A stretch of DNA of 64,000 bases, from positions 34,261-98,260 of the forward strand of contig NZ_JARIEA010000081.1 of NCBI RefSeq assembly GCF_029267015.1, read 5' to 3'. Source of the stretch: Sporosarcina ureae. GTDB taxonomy: Bacteria; Bacillota; Bacilli; Bacillales_A; Planococcaceae. Under the pieces are notes generated by a model. That model had not been told where the DNA came from, made no database searches, and worked only from the letters and a program-made list of their open reading frames with translations. The position numbers were made by a program, and so were the translations under genes. The number at the start of each line of letters is the position of its first letter. Positions within the stretch are counted from its first letter, which is position 1. This document shows positions 1 through 8,019 of this stretch, piece by piece.

Positions 1-1
1 G

Positions 2-229
2 ATTCCACTTGATCCAAAGAATATCGCAAGTGGTGTCGTAGTGGCAGATATTATTTATAATCCGCTTGAAACCGAATTTTTACGACAAGCAAAACAAGCA
101 GGTGCTAAGACGATGAACGGTGTAGGAATGTTTGTTCATCAAGGTGCATTAGCTTTTGACAAGTGGACAGGTGTCTATCCTGACACGAAAAGAATGACAG
201 ATACGATTACAATGAAAGTTGGCGGGTAA
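2..229 (+). CDS. aroE: Shikimate 5-dehydrogenase, C-terminal fragment
   Basis: The gene is cut by the left window edge; the reading frame is open from base 2 and ends at TAA 227-229. The last ~75 residues contain the family signature V-A-D-I-I-Y-N-P, then T-E-F-L, and the glycine-rich N-G-V-G-M-F-V-H-Q-G-A stretch that closes the NADP-binding half of AroE. The enzyme reduces 3-dehydroshikimate to shikimate with NADPH in the chorismate pathway. The next gene starts 2 bases after the stop, so they form one operon, as in B. subtilis aroD-yqeI. The GTG at 41 is an internal valine codon, not a start. Confidence 0.9.
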   Translation: MPLDPKNIASGVVVADIIYNPLETEFLRQAKQAGAKTMNGVGMFVHQGALAFDKWTGVYPDTKRMTDTITMKVGG

Positions 230-231
230 AC

Positions 232-522
232 ATGTTAACAGGTAAACAAAAAAGTTTTTTAAGAAGCGAAGCACATCATTTAGATTCATTATTCCAAATT
301 GGGAAAAGTGGTCTGACAGATGCCATCCTCGCTCAAATCGATGAAGCGCTAGAAGCACGTGAATTACTTAAAGTAAGCGTCCTTCAGAACTGCGACGAAG
401 ACAAAAAGGAAATTGCTGAAAAGATTGGTGCGTATAAAGGTATTCACGTAGTTCAAATCATCGGCAGCACTATCGTTTTATATAGAGAATCGACAGAGAA
501 AAAACGCATACAATTACCGTAA
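232..522 (+). CDS. yhbY: YhbY/YqeI-type CRM-domain RNA-binding protein
   Basis: A 96-residue protein made of a single CRM (CRS1-YhbY) RNA-binding domain. The G-K-S-G loop typical of the fold is at residues 24-27, within F-Q-I-G-K-S-G-L-T. Family members bind pre-50S ribosomal RNA and are thought to act in ribosome assembly. The length matches the family. It follows aroE by two bases and precedes nadD by ten, in the conserved aroE-yqeI-nadD-yqeK-rsfS-yqeM order. The start ATG at 232 is supported by GGCGGG just upstream, inside the aroE end. Confidence 0.93.
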   Translation: MLTGKQKSFLRSEAHHLDSLFQIGKSGLTDAILAQIDEALEARELLKVSVLQNCDEDKKEIAEKIGAYKGIHVVQIIGSTIVLYRESTEKKRIQLP

Positions 523-532
523 GGAGAATCAG

Positions 533-1117
533 ATGAAGCGAATTGGCATTTTGGGCGGAACTTTCAATCCGCCGCACACCGGACATTTAATGATCGCCAA
601 TGAAGTGCGTCATGCACTGCAATTGGACGAAGTATGGCTGATGCCTACTGCAGTCCCGCCGCATAAGATTACGACGGGCGATGCAACAGCAGAGCAACGT
701 CTAGAAATGGTGAAGCTCGCGGCAGATGAAGTGGAAGGCTTGCGTGCATCATCGTATGAAATTGAGCGTGGCGGAGTATCATTTACATACGATACGATGT
801 CCCAATTAGTTTTAGACGAACCCGATGTACACTTTCATTTCATCATTGGTGGGGATATGATCGATCAGTTGCCGACATGGTATCGAATTGAAGAGTTACT
901 CGATATTATTACGTTTGTCGGTGTCAAGCGCCCAGGTGCTACTAACGCCTCTGCAATCCCGGTACAACTGGTGGAAACACCTCAACTTGATTTGTCATCC
1001 ACATTGATCCGCCAGCGTTTTGCAGAAGGAGGAACCGTTCAACTATTGGTTCCTCCCGCTGTCGAAGCTTATATTCGAGAGGAGAGATTATATGGATCTT
1101 CAACAAGTTCGAAATGA
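533..1117 (+). CDS. nadD: Nicotinate-nucleotide adenylyltransferase
   Basis: Transfers AMP from ATP to nicotinate mononucleotide to give deamido-NAD in NAD biosynthesis. The 194-residue protein has the nucleotidyltransferase signature G-G-T-F-N-P-P-H-T-G-H at residues 8-18, with the HxGH catalytic motif, and the C-terminal S-S-T-L-I-R motif (ISSTxIR) that binds ATP phosphates. Start ATG 533 has AAGGAG eight bases upstream. The 3' end overlaps yqeK by 26 bases, which suggests translational coupling. Confidence 0.97.
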   Translation: MKRIGILGGTFNPPHTGHLMIANEVRHALQLDEVWLMPTAVPPHKITTGDATAEQRLEMVKLAADEVEGLRASSYEIERGGVSFTYDTMSQLVLDEPDVHFHFIIGGDMIDQLPTWYRIEELLDIITFVGVKRPGATNASAIPVQLVETPQLDLSSTLIRQRFAEGGTVQLLVPPAVEAYIREERLYGSSTSSK

Positions 1118-1664
1118 TCTGGAACAACGCTTACCAAAAGCACGCTATGAACATGTGTTGCGTGTCACGGAAACTGCAAAGAAGTTAGCAGAAGAAGTGG
1201 GGGTATCAGTAGAAAAGGCTGAAATTGCGGGCCTATTTCATGACTATGCCAAATTTATGGATAAAAATGAGTTACTCGAATTATTAAAGCGTGACGAAGA
1301 CTACGAGCTCTATGCACAGTATCACTCTGAATTATGGCATGCGCCAGTTGGAGCTATGCTCGCGAAAGAGCGTTATGGAGTAGAAGATCACGACATCTTG
1401 CAAGCAGTCCGTTTTCATACGACAGGACGTGCTGGGATGAGCGAGCTAGAGAAAGTAATTTATATTGCAGATTTAATCGAACCGGGAAGAAAGTTTCCGG
1501 GGATCGAAGAACTTCGCCAACGTATTGACGGAGAACCGCTGGAAGATCAAATGACCGAATGTATCCAGCACACATTTAAATTTTTAGTTCAGCGATACGC
1601 AGTCATTTTTCCTCATTCATTTGATTGTTATAATGACCATGTACGTAGAAGAAAGGAACAGTGA
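1092..1664 (+). CDS. yqeK: HD-domain bis(5'-nucleosyl)-tetraphosphatase YqeK
   Basis: An HD-superfamily phosphohydrolase of 190 residues. The metal-binding H21 (Y-E-H-V) and the H50-D51 pair in G-L-F-H-D-Y-A-K mark the HD fold. YqeK proteins of Gram-positive bacteria hydrolyse diadenosine tetraphosphate symmetrically to ADP; this activity is taken from the family. I chose ATG 1092 because GAGAGGAGAG lies directly upstream. Longer in-frame starts (such as the one at 1020) lie deep in nadD and lack a ribosome binding site. Confidence 0.92.
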   Translation: MDLQQVRNDLEQRLPKARYEHVLRVTETAKKLAEEVGVSVEKAEIAGLFHDYAKFMDKNELLELLKRDEDYELYAQYHSELWHAPVGAMLAKERYGVEDHDILQAVRFHTTGRAGMSELEKVIYIADLIEPGRKFPGIEELRQRIDGEPLEDQMTECIQHTFKFLVQRYAVIFPHSFDCYNDHVRRRKEQ

Positions 1665-1667
1665 AGT

Positions 1668-2012
1668 ATGCCAACATTATTAGAATTAGCTTATGAAGCA
1701 GTAGATAGTAAGAAAGCAGAAGATATCGTAGTATTAAACATGGAGGGCATTTCACTAATTGCTGATCAATTCATCATTTGTCATGCAAACTCTGAAAGAC
1801 AAGTACAAGCAATCGCACGTGAAGTAGCAGATGCAGCTTCAAAAGAAGGCTATCCAGTGAAGCGTTTAGAAGGATTCGACGCAGGTCGTTGGATTTTAGT
1901 CGATCTTCTAGATGTAGTCGTTCATGTATTCCACAGAGATGAACGTGGATTCTATAACTTAGAAAAGTTATGGGGAGACGCACAGTTATTAAACGTTGAG
2001 GATGAAGTATGA
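1668..2012 (+). CDS. rsfS: Ribosomal silencing factor RsfS
   Basis: A 114-residue member of the RsfS/Iojap (DUF143) family, which binds ribosomal protein L14 on the 50S subunit and blocks subunit joining when nutrients are scarce. Family features seen are I-V-V-L-N-M-E-G near residue 20, the central I-A-D-Q-F-I-I-C strand, and the G-R-W-I-L-V-D-L-L-D-V-V-V-H-V-F core followed by R-x-F-Y-N-L-E-K-L-W. It sits between yqeK and yqeM as in other Bacillales. The stop overlaps the yqeM start by 4 bases (ATGA). Confidence 0.95.
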   Translation: MPTLLELAYEAVDSKKAEDIVVLNMEGISLIADQFIICHANSERQVQAIAREVADAASKEGYPVKRLEGFDAGRWILVDLLDVVVHVFHRDERGFYNLEKLWGDAQLLNVEDEV

Positions 2013-2749
2013 GTTCTTCCTATTCAGCGTTCGCATCCATTTATGACGAACTAATGAATGATATCCCGTATGACGCCTATGTCGAGTTACTCGATTTGGC
2101 GTCTGCTGGCGTTTCAGGGAAAAAAGTATTGGATATTGGTTGCGGAACTGGCTTGCTTTCCGCCATGCTTGCAAAAAAAGGAGCACATGTCACCGGTATC
2201 GATCTTTCCGCTGATATGCTCGAAGTTGCTTCGCGTCGTGCGGAATCACTTTCTCTTGATATTGCATTAATTGAGCAACCGATGCAGCGACTAGATGTAG
2301 AAGGTACATTTGATGCAGCCGTCATATCGATCGATTCCTTAAACTATGTAATGAAACAGGCAGATGTCTTAGAAACATTCCGCCGCGTATATGGAGCGCT
2401 TTCTACAGGTGGCGTGTTGCTATTTGATGTGCACTCGCTAGAGAAAATGGATGAAATTTTCCTTGAAGGTCCTTTTGTTTTCGATAATCAACGCATTTCA
2501 TACATTTGGCAAACAGCTCCTGGCGACGAGATTCACTCAATTTATTCTGAATTGGCGTTTTTCGTGAGACAGGAAGATGGTTCTTATCAGCGTTTTGACG
2601 AAGTACATATGCAGCGAACATTTGCGATACCTGAATATGTTCAAATGCTTGAAGAAGTTGGATTTCATATTGAGCGTATTTTTGCAGATTGGGAAGATGA
2701 AGCGCCTGAAGAAGAAAGTGAAAGAATATTCTTCCAAGTCCGGAAATAA
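2009..2749 (+). CDS. yqeM: Class I SAM-dependent methyltransferase YqeM
   Basis: A Rossmann-fold methyltransferase of 246 residues. Motif I, V-L-D-I-G-C-G-T-G, is at residues 40-48, and the acidic residue that holds the ribose of SAM lies in G-I-D-L-S-A-D-M. The substrate of YqeM is not known to me; position next to rsfS is conserved. Translation is probably coupled to rsfS through the ATGA overlap at 2009-2012. The last gene of the aroE-yqeM cluster before comEA. Confidence 0.9.
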   Translation: MSSSYSAFASIYDELMNDIPYDAYVELLDLASAGVSGKKVLDIGCGTGLLSAMLAKKGAHVTGIDLSADMLEVASRRAESLSLDIALIEQPMQRLDVEGTFDAAVISIDSLNYVMKQADVLETFRRVYGALSTGGVLLFDVHSLEKMDEIFLEGPFVFDNQRISYIWQTAPGDEIHSIYSELAFFVRQEDGSYQRFDEVHMQRTFAIPEYVQMLEEVGFHIERIFADWEDEAPEEESERIFFQVRK

Positions 2750-2752
2750 GTC

Positions 2753-2781
2753 TTCCATAGTATTTCACAATCGGGTATAGT
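2753..2781 (+). promoter_or_regulatory. Candidate sigma-A promoter for comEABC
   Basis: TTCCAT (2753-2758), 17 bases, TATAGT (2776-2781), ending 33 bases before the comEA start. The -35 box is weak, which would fit a gene needing an activator such as ComK, but I see no clear ComK box (two AAAA-N5-TTTT halves). Confidence 0.4.
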
Positions 2782-2814
2782 GAAGGGGACTCCATACGGT
2801 GCTGAAAGAAAGGA

Positions 2815-3474
2815 TTGTTGATTATCCGTTCATTCTTTACCGAAAAATGGCGTACATTGATCATTCCTATTGCAGCGTTCGCTGTACTTTCCACTGTTTG
2901 GTTTTTTCCCCGAGAACCGTCGGATCAACTTTCCGAAGAACGTGGACAATCCCTATTTGAACCAATTGAAACTACTGAAGAAAATAATGAAGTGGAAGCA
3001 CCGATCGAGTTAGTGGCTGAAGCGGTCTCTGTTGCTATTCTTGTAGATGTAAAAGGTGCAGTCAAGCATCCCGGACTCTATTCAATGCAAGAAGGTGATC
3101 GCTTGCTTGATGCTGTTGACAAAGCAGGAGGTTACACGGAGGCAGCTGACACTAGGTTGTTAAATCATGCGCAAAGACTGCAGGATGAATCTGTCGTCTA
3201 TGTACCGATCGCAGGAGAAGAACCACCGGTATACGAGCAACCAGCCGCAACGTCATCTTCTGCGTCTGAGAGTTCCGCTTCGAAAGTAAATATCAATGTA
3301 GCGAATGAAAGTGATTTTCAGACGCTTCCTGGCATCGGCCCAGCAAAAGCTACGGCGATTGTACAATACCGTGAAGAGCATGGAGCTTTTTCGCAATTGG
3401 ATGGAATTAAAAACGTGTCAGGCATTGGTGACAAGACATTTGAAAAATTAGAACCACTTATTATTCTTAATTGA
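2815..3474 (+). CDS. comEA: Competence DNA receptor ComEA
   Basis: Membrane-anchored double-stranded DNA receptor for transformation. The 219-residue protein has a short cytoplasmic start, one membrane helix at about residues 14-30, an acidic linker, an SLBB-type domain around residues 78-140 (V-D-V-K-G-A-V-K-H-P-G-L-Y), a Ser/Ala linker, and a C-terminal helix-hairpin-helix pair (L-P-G-I-G-P-A-K-A and V-S-G-I-G-D-K-T) that binds DNA. No ATG fits. TTG 2815 or TTG 2818 follows GAAAGAAAGG, so the start is uncertain by one codon. First gene of comEA-comEB-comEC. Confidence 0.93.
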   Translation: MLIIRSFFTEKWRTLIIPIAAFAVLSTVWFFPREPSDQLSEERGQSLFEPIETTEENNEVEAPIELVAEAVSVAILVDVKGAVKHPGLYSMQEGDRLLDAVDKAGGYTEAADTRLLNHAQRLQDESVVYVPIAGEEPPVYEQPAATSSSASESSASKVNINVANESDFQTLPGIGPAKATAIVQYREEHGAFSQLDGIKNVSGIGDKTFEKLEPLIILN

Positions 3475-3487
3475 TGGAGGCAACCGT

Positions 3488-4051
3488 ATGGAGCGAATTA
3501 CTTGGGATCAGTTCTTCATGGCGCAAAGTCATTTGCTGGCGATGCGCAGCACGTGCACACGGCTTTCAGTGGGGTCCATTTTAGTACGTGATCAGCGTAT
3601 TATTGCTGGCGGCTATAATGGTTCGATTTCGGGTGGAGACCATTGTATTGAACATGGCTGTTATGTTGTGGACAATCATTGCGTTCGAACGATACACTCA
3701 GAAATGAATGCGTTACTACAATGTGCTAAATACGGCATACCAGTCGCAAAGGCAACCATTTATGTCACACACTTCCCGTGTTTACAATGTAGTAAAGCAT
3801 TGATTCAAGCAGGTATTGAACGCGTTAAATACGCGGAAGATTACCGAAACAGCGAGTATGCACTCGAGTTGTTTGCGCAAGCGGGTGTCGAGATTGAAAA
3901 AGTGCCGTTTGACGAGCGTTCTATCGACTTCGCCAGTGAAGAGAAATTTTCATTATTCAACGAGATGTTGACGAAAATGCAAGAACTTGGCGCTGAACCT
4001 GAAGAACTAGATGCCCTTTTACAAAGGGTGAATCACTTATTTGGCAATTAA
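3488..4051 (+). CDS. comEB: dCMP deaminase ComEB
   Basis: A zinc-dependent deaminase of 187 residues that converts dCMP to dUMP. The zinc site is visible as H70-S-E72 and P-C98-L-Q-C101. The extra cysteine and histidine residues at positions 48-65 (D-H-C-I-E-H-G-C) match the second zinc site of the dCMP deaminase family. GGAGG lies 7 bases before ATG 3488. It sits in the com operon, though in B. subtilis ComEB is not required for DNA uptake. Confidence 0.94.
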   Translation: MERITWDQFFMAQSHLLAMRSTCTRLSVGSILVRDQRIIAGGYNGSISGGDHCIEHGCYVVDNHCVRTIHSEMNALLQCAKYGIPVAKATIYVTHFPCLQCSKALIQAGIERVKYAEDYRNSEYALELFAQAGVEIEKVPFDERSIDFASEEKFSLFNEMLTKMQELGAEPEELDALLQRVNHLFGN

Positions 4052-4068
4052 TCCGATCGATACGATGG

Positions 4069-6330
4069 ATGTATATAGCGATTCCTGTAGCGATTTCTGC
4101 GTTTGCAGCTGAGCTTTCAGGATCGCTTTTATTTTTAAACGTTGTATTCCTCATACCATTCTACTTTTTGCGAAAAGATTATCTACATCTAATTATTTGC
4201 TCGCTTCTCGCTAGTCTCTCTTTTTTCTATTTCTCCAGTCATTCTACAGCGCTTCCTAACGATTCCGTCGTGACATTTCAGTGGAAAGATCAAGTGAAAA
4301 TCGATGGAGCTAAAGTGAAGGGCTTTGCTACATTACACGACGGTACAATTGTCTATATGATGTATACACTAACTTCCGAAGAGGAAAAGAAACGCTTCCA
4401 AGCTGCGCGATTATCTACGTTTTTGTTCACAGCTGAAGTGGAGCCGAAAGAGTTGGAACCGGCAGCCCATGGCTATTCATTCGATATGGCACGCTATTTA
4501 CGAATGAACGGTGCGGCGGGAATTCTAGAAGCCACACGTATCACATCTAGTCAGCCCCTCACAACACTTCGAACGCGACTCTCGCATTACCGCTTTTCTA
4601 TCAAACAACATATTCACGAGCAGTTTCCGTCTTCACTTGTCACGGAAGCAGAGGCATTATTGATCGGCGACCGTTCTGGTATGGATCGACTCTTGCAGAA
4701 AGAATATCAAACGCTTGGCATAACGCATTTGTTTGCTATTTCTGGTTTGCATGTCGGATTACTGACCTTTTTTATACGGGCGATCTTCATGCGAGTTGGT
4801 TTTCGAAAAGAATGGGTGACGTACGGGTTACTAGTGTTTTTGCCGATTTACGCATGTGTTGCTGGCGGAGCACCTTCTGTCTGGCGTGCGGCCACTGTCA
4901 CGATGATTGTATTACTTGCGGTTTCAGGGAATTTGAGATTGCGCCTAGATGATGCACTGGCTATGAGCGCATTGTTTTTTATCGTGATGCAACCTCATAT
5001 CGTATTCCAGCCTGGATTTCAGCTATCATATTTAGCTGCATTCTCTTTATTGTATTCGTCGGCCATTTTAGGCAAGGCAAAAAATGGATTCGTTGTATCG
5101 TTTCTTGTCACGGTTATTACGCAAGTCGCGCTTTATCCTATCTTGTTGTATCACTTCTACGAGTTATCGATTTCTTCTTTTATCGCGAATTTGTTCTATG
5201 TCCCTTTGTATTCCATAATTATTCTGCCAGCTAATTTACTACTGTTAGTTTGTACGTATACAATCCCTCCGCTAGCCAGTTTGCTCTTCTTTATTTATGA
5301 ACCAGTCAGACAATGGATAGGTAGCATGACTACTTGGTTTGCTTCATTTCCATACCAAATGTGGACACCGGGACAGCCGGATGGAATAGGGTCAGCGCTT
5401 GCGGTTCTTGGGATCCTAGTATTTCTAGTTTCTCTAGAACGAAAGAAGTTTATTGCGCTAGGTATCGCTGGCTTATTGTTACCGGCATTCTATCTGGAAA
5501 TCAAACCGATATTACATCGGGACGTGATCGTTTCTTACGTCGACGTGGGACAAGGGGACAGCACGATTATCGAGATGCCTTTTAAAAAAGCAGTGTACAT
5601 GATAGATACTGGTGGTGTCGTTCATTTTGGTGAAGCGAATTGGAAAACTCCTGAACAGCCTTTTGAAATTGGACGAAATATCGTCGTACCGTACTTAAAA
5701 GCAAGAGGTATCACGAAAATTGACCGATTGATGATTTCTCATGCCGATCTTGATCATATGGAAGGTGCGGATGAAGTAATGGAAGAGTTACGGGTGAAGG
5801 AAATTCATATACCGCCTGGAAGCGAACAAGAGAAAGCGATGGAAGACGTGTTACGACTGGCCAATGAACAAAAAGTTCCAGTGAAACTCGTTAGGGAAGG
5901 TTTTTATTGGAATATAGGTGATTATCAGTTTCAATATGTAGCACCTGAAGAACGTATATATGACGGCAATGACAGTTCACTGGTACTCGTCATGAAGGAG
6001 GGTGATCTTCATTTCATCTTTCCTGGAGATTTGGAGAAAGAAGGAGAACAGCGATTTTTGCAAAGGTATCGTTCTGCAGATTTTCAACGTGTTGTGCTAA
6101 AAGCGGGCCATCATGGCAGTAAAACATCGAGTACAGAGCCTTTTATCAATTTCTTACAGCCGGAGTTGATCATTGTTTCAGCAGGAAGAAATAGTCGCTA
6201 TGGACATCCACATGCAGAAGTAGTGAGTCGTTTCATTGAGCATGGCATTCCGTTTTGGTCGACTGCAGAACAAGGGACTATTGAGTTACGTGTAAAGAAT
6301 GGTGTGTATACGACCACATCTAGTCGCTAA
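4069..6330 (+). CDS. comEC: Competence DNA channel protein ComEC
   Basis: Forms the membrane channel for single-stranded DNA entry. The protein (about 753 residues) has N-terminal membrane helices, an OB-like DUF4131 region, the Competence domain with I-S-G-L-H-V-G-L-L-T near residue 225 and many membrane helices, and a C-terminal metallo-beta-lactamase domain with S-H-A-D-L-D-H and K-A-G-H-H-G-S-K. The start is unsettled. ATG 4069 has no ribosome binding site, while AAAGGGTG (4022-4029) inside comEB would fit the in-frame non-standard ATT at 4039. See findings. Confidence 0.93.
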   Translation: MYIAIPVAISAFAAELSGSLLFLNVVFLIPFYFLRKDYLHLIICSLLASLSFFYFSSHSTALPNDSVVTFQWKDQVKIDGAKVKGFATLHDGTIVYMMYTLTSEEEKKRFQAARLSTFLFTAEVEPKELEPAAHGYSFDMARYLRMNGAAGILEATRITSSQPLTTLRTRLSHYRFSIKQHIHEQFPSSLVTEAEALLIGDRSGMDRLLQKEYQTLGITHLFAISGLHVGLLTFFIRAIFMRVGFRKEWVTYGLLVFLPIYACVAGGAPSVWRAATVTMIVLLAVSGNLRLRLDDALAMSALFFIVMQPHIVFQPGFQLSYLAAFSLLYSSAILGKAKNGFVVSFLVTVITQVALYPILLYHFYELSISSFIANLFYVPLYSIIILPANLLLLVCTYTIPPLASLLFFIYEPVRQWIGSMTTWFASFPYQMWTPGQPDGIGSALAVLGILVFLVSLERKKFIALGIAGLLLPAFYLEIKPILHRDVIVSYVDVGQGDSTIIEMPFKKAVYMIDTGGVVHFGEANWKTPEQPFEIGRNIVVPYLKARGITKIDRLMISHADLDHMEGADEVMEELRVKEIHIPPGSEQEKAMEDVLRLANEQKVPVKLVREGFYWNIGDYQFQYVAPEERIYDGNDSSLVLVMKEGDLHFIFPGDLEKEGEQRFLQRYRSADFQRVVLKAGHHGSKTSSTEPFINFLQPELIIVSAGRNSRYGHPHAEVVSRFIEHGIPFWSTAEQGTIELRVKNGVYTTTSSR

Positions 6331-6336
6331 AACAAA

Positions 6337-6375
6337 TAGACACATCCGCCAATTAGGTGGATGTGTCTACTTTAT
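6337..6375 (+). terminator. Intrinsic terminator between comEC and yqzM
   Basis: A 14-bp stem, TAGACACATCCGCC (6337-6350) with GGTGGATGTGTCTA (6356-6369), and a 5-base loop. A short T-rich stretch follows on the plus strand and an A-run on the other side. It lies between convergent genes and probably works both ways. Confidence 0.85.
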
Positions 6376-6386
6376 AAAACAGTTGA

Positions 6387-6521
6387 TTAGCGAGCGACGA
6401 TATCGATGATCGTAGCAACAACAAAAATTGCCGAAAAACCGATAAACGCAACTATAAAGCCGATGCCACTATCAATCGCGTCATTACGTTTGGATTGGAC
6501 ATCATGTTCAAATTCATTCAT
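6387..6521 (-). CDS. yqzM: Small membrane protein YqzM
   Basis: A 44-residue protein too short for many gene finders. It starts M-N-E-F-E-H-D-V-Q-S-K-R-N-D-A-I-D-S-G and continues into one hydrophobic helix (residues ~20-40) ending in V-A-R. This fits B. subtilis YqzM as I remember it, which lies in the same place between comEC and holA. A perfect AGGAGGTG (plus 6526-6533) lies 4-5 bases before the start. The function is unknown. It is convergent with comEC. Confidence 0.88.
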   Translation of the reverse strand: MNEFEHDVQSKRNDAIDSGIGFIVAFIGFSAIFVVATIIDIVAR

Positions 6522-6648
6522 TGCTACACCTCCTAATTCCATACTAAGTATAGATGAAAGTGAAAGAAAAATCCATATAAATCGACGCTTTTAGGTGTTG
6601 CAATGTATGTTGACACAATTTGTTCATAGAGTAAGTGAATTATAAGTT

Positions 6649-6681
6649 AAAAGAGCGGAAACGCTCATGGCCATTTCCGCT
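6649..6681 (-). terminator. Terminator of the 54-residue small gene
   Basis: On the minus strand AGCGGAAA (plus 6674-6681) pairs with TTTCCGCT (plus 6654-6661), followed by CTTTTAAC. It lies just after the stop of the small minus-strand gene at 6695. Confidence 0.7.
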
Positions 6682-6694
6682 TCATCCATTCTAG

Positions 6695-6859
6695 TTAATA
6701 GTATCTGTCCTTTTCTGCTGTCTCTCGATGGTTCGGTGTCATTGGTTCTTGCTTCGGTGTCAAGTGACCGAGTTCGGCCAATTCCAAAGAGATTTCTTCC
6801 TTCTCCTCAGCTTTTGAATTTTTGCGTGGATTTGCTTCTAGACGCTTAGATTTTTTCAT
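6695..6859 (-). CDS. Small charged hypothetical protein (54 residues)
   Basis: I do not recognise this family. The protein is hydrophilic, rich in Lys and Glu (K-A-E-E-K-E-E near the middle), has no membrane helix or cysteine, and ends R-Y-Y; it is probably disordered. Support for a real gene is good: AAAGGAGG lies 9 bases before ATG 6859, a promoter-like TTGCAT-18-TATACA lies upstream, and a terminator follows. A longer reading from 6907 would add residues before this ribosome binding site and is less likely. It is divergent from holA. Confidence 0.7.
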   Translation of the reverse strand: MKKSKRLEANPRKNSKAEEKEEISLELAELGHLTPKQEPMTPNHRETAEKDRYY

Positions 6860-6906
6860 CAATAAACCTCCTTTACTTGCTAGTATGGAGAAATAATTGA
6901 TTTTCA

Positions 6907-6936
6907 TGTATAGTTAGCACAGGTTTTTACATGCAA
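6907..6936 (-). promoter_or_regulatory. Candidate sigma-A promoter for the 54-residue small gene
   Basis: On the minus strand TTGCAT (plus 6931-6936), an 18-base spacer, TATACA (plus 6907-6912), about 45 bases before the small gene's ATG. Confidence 0.45.
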
Positions 6937-6961
6937 GTACTCGTTAACAGAGGTGAAGAAA

Positions 6962-7969
6962 GTGGTTACAAAAATTTGGAGTCAAATTGAAAAAGGCGAT
7001 GTGCAACCAGTTTATTTACTGACTGGTACAGAGCAACATTTATTGGATGAAACGATAAAGAAATTGATTAAGGCAGTGCCTGGCATGACATCATCCGAAG
7101 TGAATCGTTTTGATTTGGAAGAGATACCTATCCAGGCGGTTCTTGAAGTAGCGAATGAATTTCCATTTTTAGTCGATCATAAATTAATCGTCGCAAAAAA
7201 CTGTTCATTTTTGAAAGCAACCGATAATTCAAAAGAAAAACAGAACCATCAATTAGAATTGTTGGAAAAGTGGCTGGAAAATCCATCGCCTACCGCAACG
7301 GTAGTATTTGTGGCGCCGTATGAAAAATTAGATGCACGAAAGAAAATCACGAAGAAAATTAAAAAGCATGCAGTTGTTGTGGAAGCTGTGGCTTTGCAAG
7401 GACAAGATTTATCTACGTGGATTATGCAACAAGGGAAAGATAAAGGGATTATGTTTGATAAAAAGACAGCTGAATTCCTCATGGAGATGTCAGGAACTGA
7501 TTTGCTGACACTTTCTACTGAAGTAGACAAGCTAGCGGGTTATTTGGCATTCAGTGGCACGGTAGACGTCGATATGATCGAACAATTGGTTGCTAGAACG
7601 CCCGAGATGGATGTATTCCGCCTGACGGATTCATTCGTTAATAACAAACGTGCGGAATCACTCGCTGTCTATCATGATTTATTACGTAATGGCGAAGAGC
7701 CGATTATGATGGCGTCACTCATCGCGAGCCAAGTACGTTTGATGATCCATGTGACAAATCTCCGAAAAAAAGGTTATCAGCAACAACAGATCGCCACAAC
7801 CCTTCATATCCATCCGTATCGCGTCAAATTGATGATGCAACGGAAACTGCCACCTTTACCAGTTTTACTGAAGGCATTGGATGATTTGGCGACGATTGAT
7901 TTGCAATTGAAGACTACGAGTGGCAATCGCCAGCGTAAACTAGAGTTATTTTTAATGAATGGTCTATAA
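6962..7969 (+). CDS. holA: DNA polymerase III delta subunit
   Basis: Clamp-loader subunit that opens the beta sliding clamp in the replisome. The 335-residue protein fits HolA/YqeN in length and position (between yqzM and rpsT). Visible family stretches are P-V-Y-L-L-T-G-T-E near the N-terminus, F-P-F-L-V-D-H-K-L-I-V in the AAA-like domain, F-V-A-P-Y-E-K-L-D-A-R-K-K, and the helical collar N-G-E-E-P-I-M-M-A-S-L-I. I chose GTG 6962 because AGAGGTG (6949-6955) lies 6 bases upstream. The upstream GTG at 6953 overlaps that site. Confidence 0.94.
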   Translation: MVTKIWSQIEKGDVQPVYLLTGTEQHLLDETIKKLIKAVPGMTSSEVNRFDLEEIPIQAVLEVANEFPFLVDHKLIVAKNCSFLKATDNSKEKQNHQLELLEKWLENPSPTATVVFVAPYEKLDARKKITKKIKKHAVVVEAVALQGQDLSTWIMQQGKDKGIMFDKKTAEFLMEMSGTDLLTLSTEVDKLAGYLAFSGTVDVDMIEQLVARTPEMDVFRLTDSFVNNKRAESLAVYHDLLRNGEEPIMMASLIASQVRLMIHVTNLRKKGYQQQQIATTLHIHPYRVKLMMQRKLPPLPVLLKALDDLATIDLQLKTTSGNRQRKLELFLMNGL

Positions 7970-7978
7970 AAACGCAAA

Positions 7979-8010
7979 AAAAGACTGCCGTCACGAGGAG
8001 GCAGTCTTTT
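7979..8010 (+). terminator. Terminator between holA and rpsT (convergent)
   Basis: AAGACTGCC (7981-7989) pairs with GGCAGTCTT (8000-8008), flanked by A-run and T-run, so it can stop both holA and the minus-strand rpsT. Confidence 0.88.
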
Positions 8011-8019
8011 AACATGTCA

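Noticed and set aside
2403..2894. 163-residue minus-strand frame across the yqeM end and comEA start
   Set aside because: Overlaps two real genes and their promoter, with no family match.
6397..6594. Plus-strand frame of 62 residues over yqzM
   Set aside because: YqzM on the minus strand has a perfect ribosome binding site and a match to the known family; the plus frame has neither.
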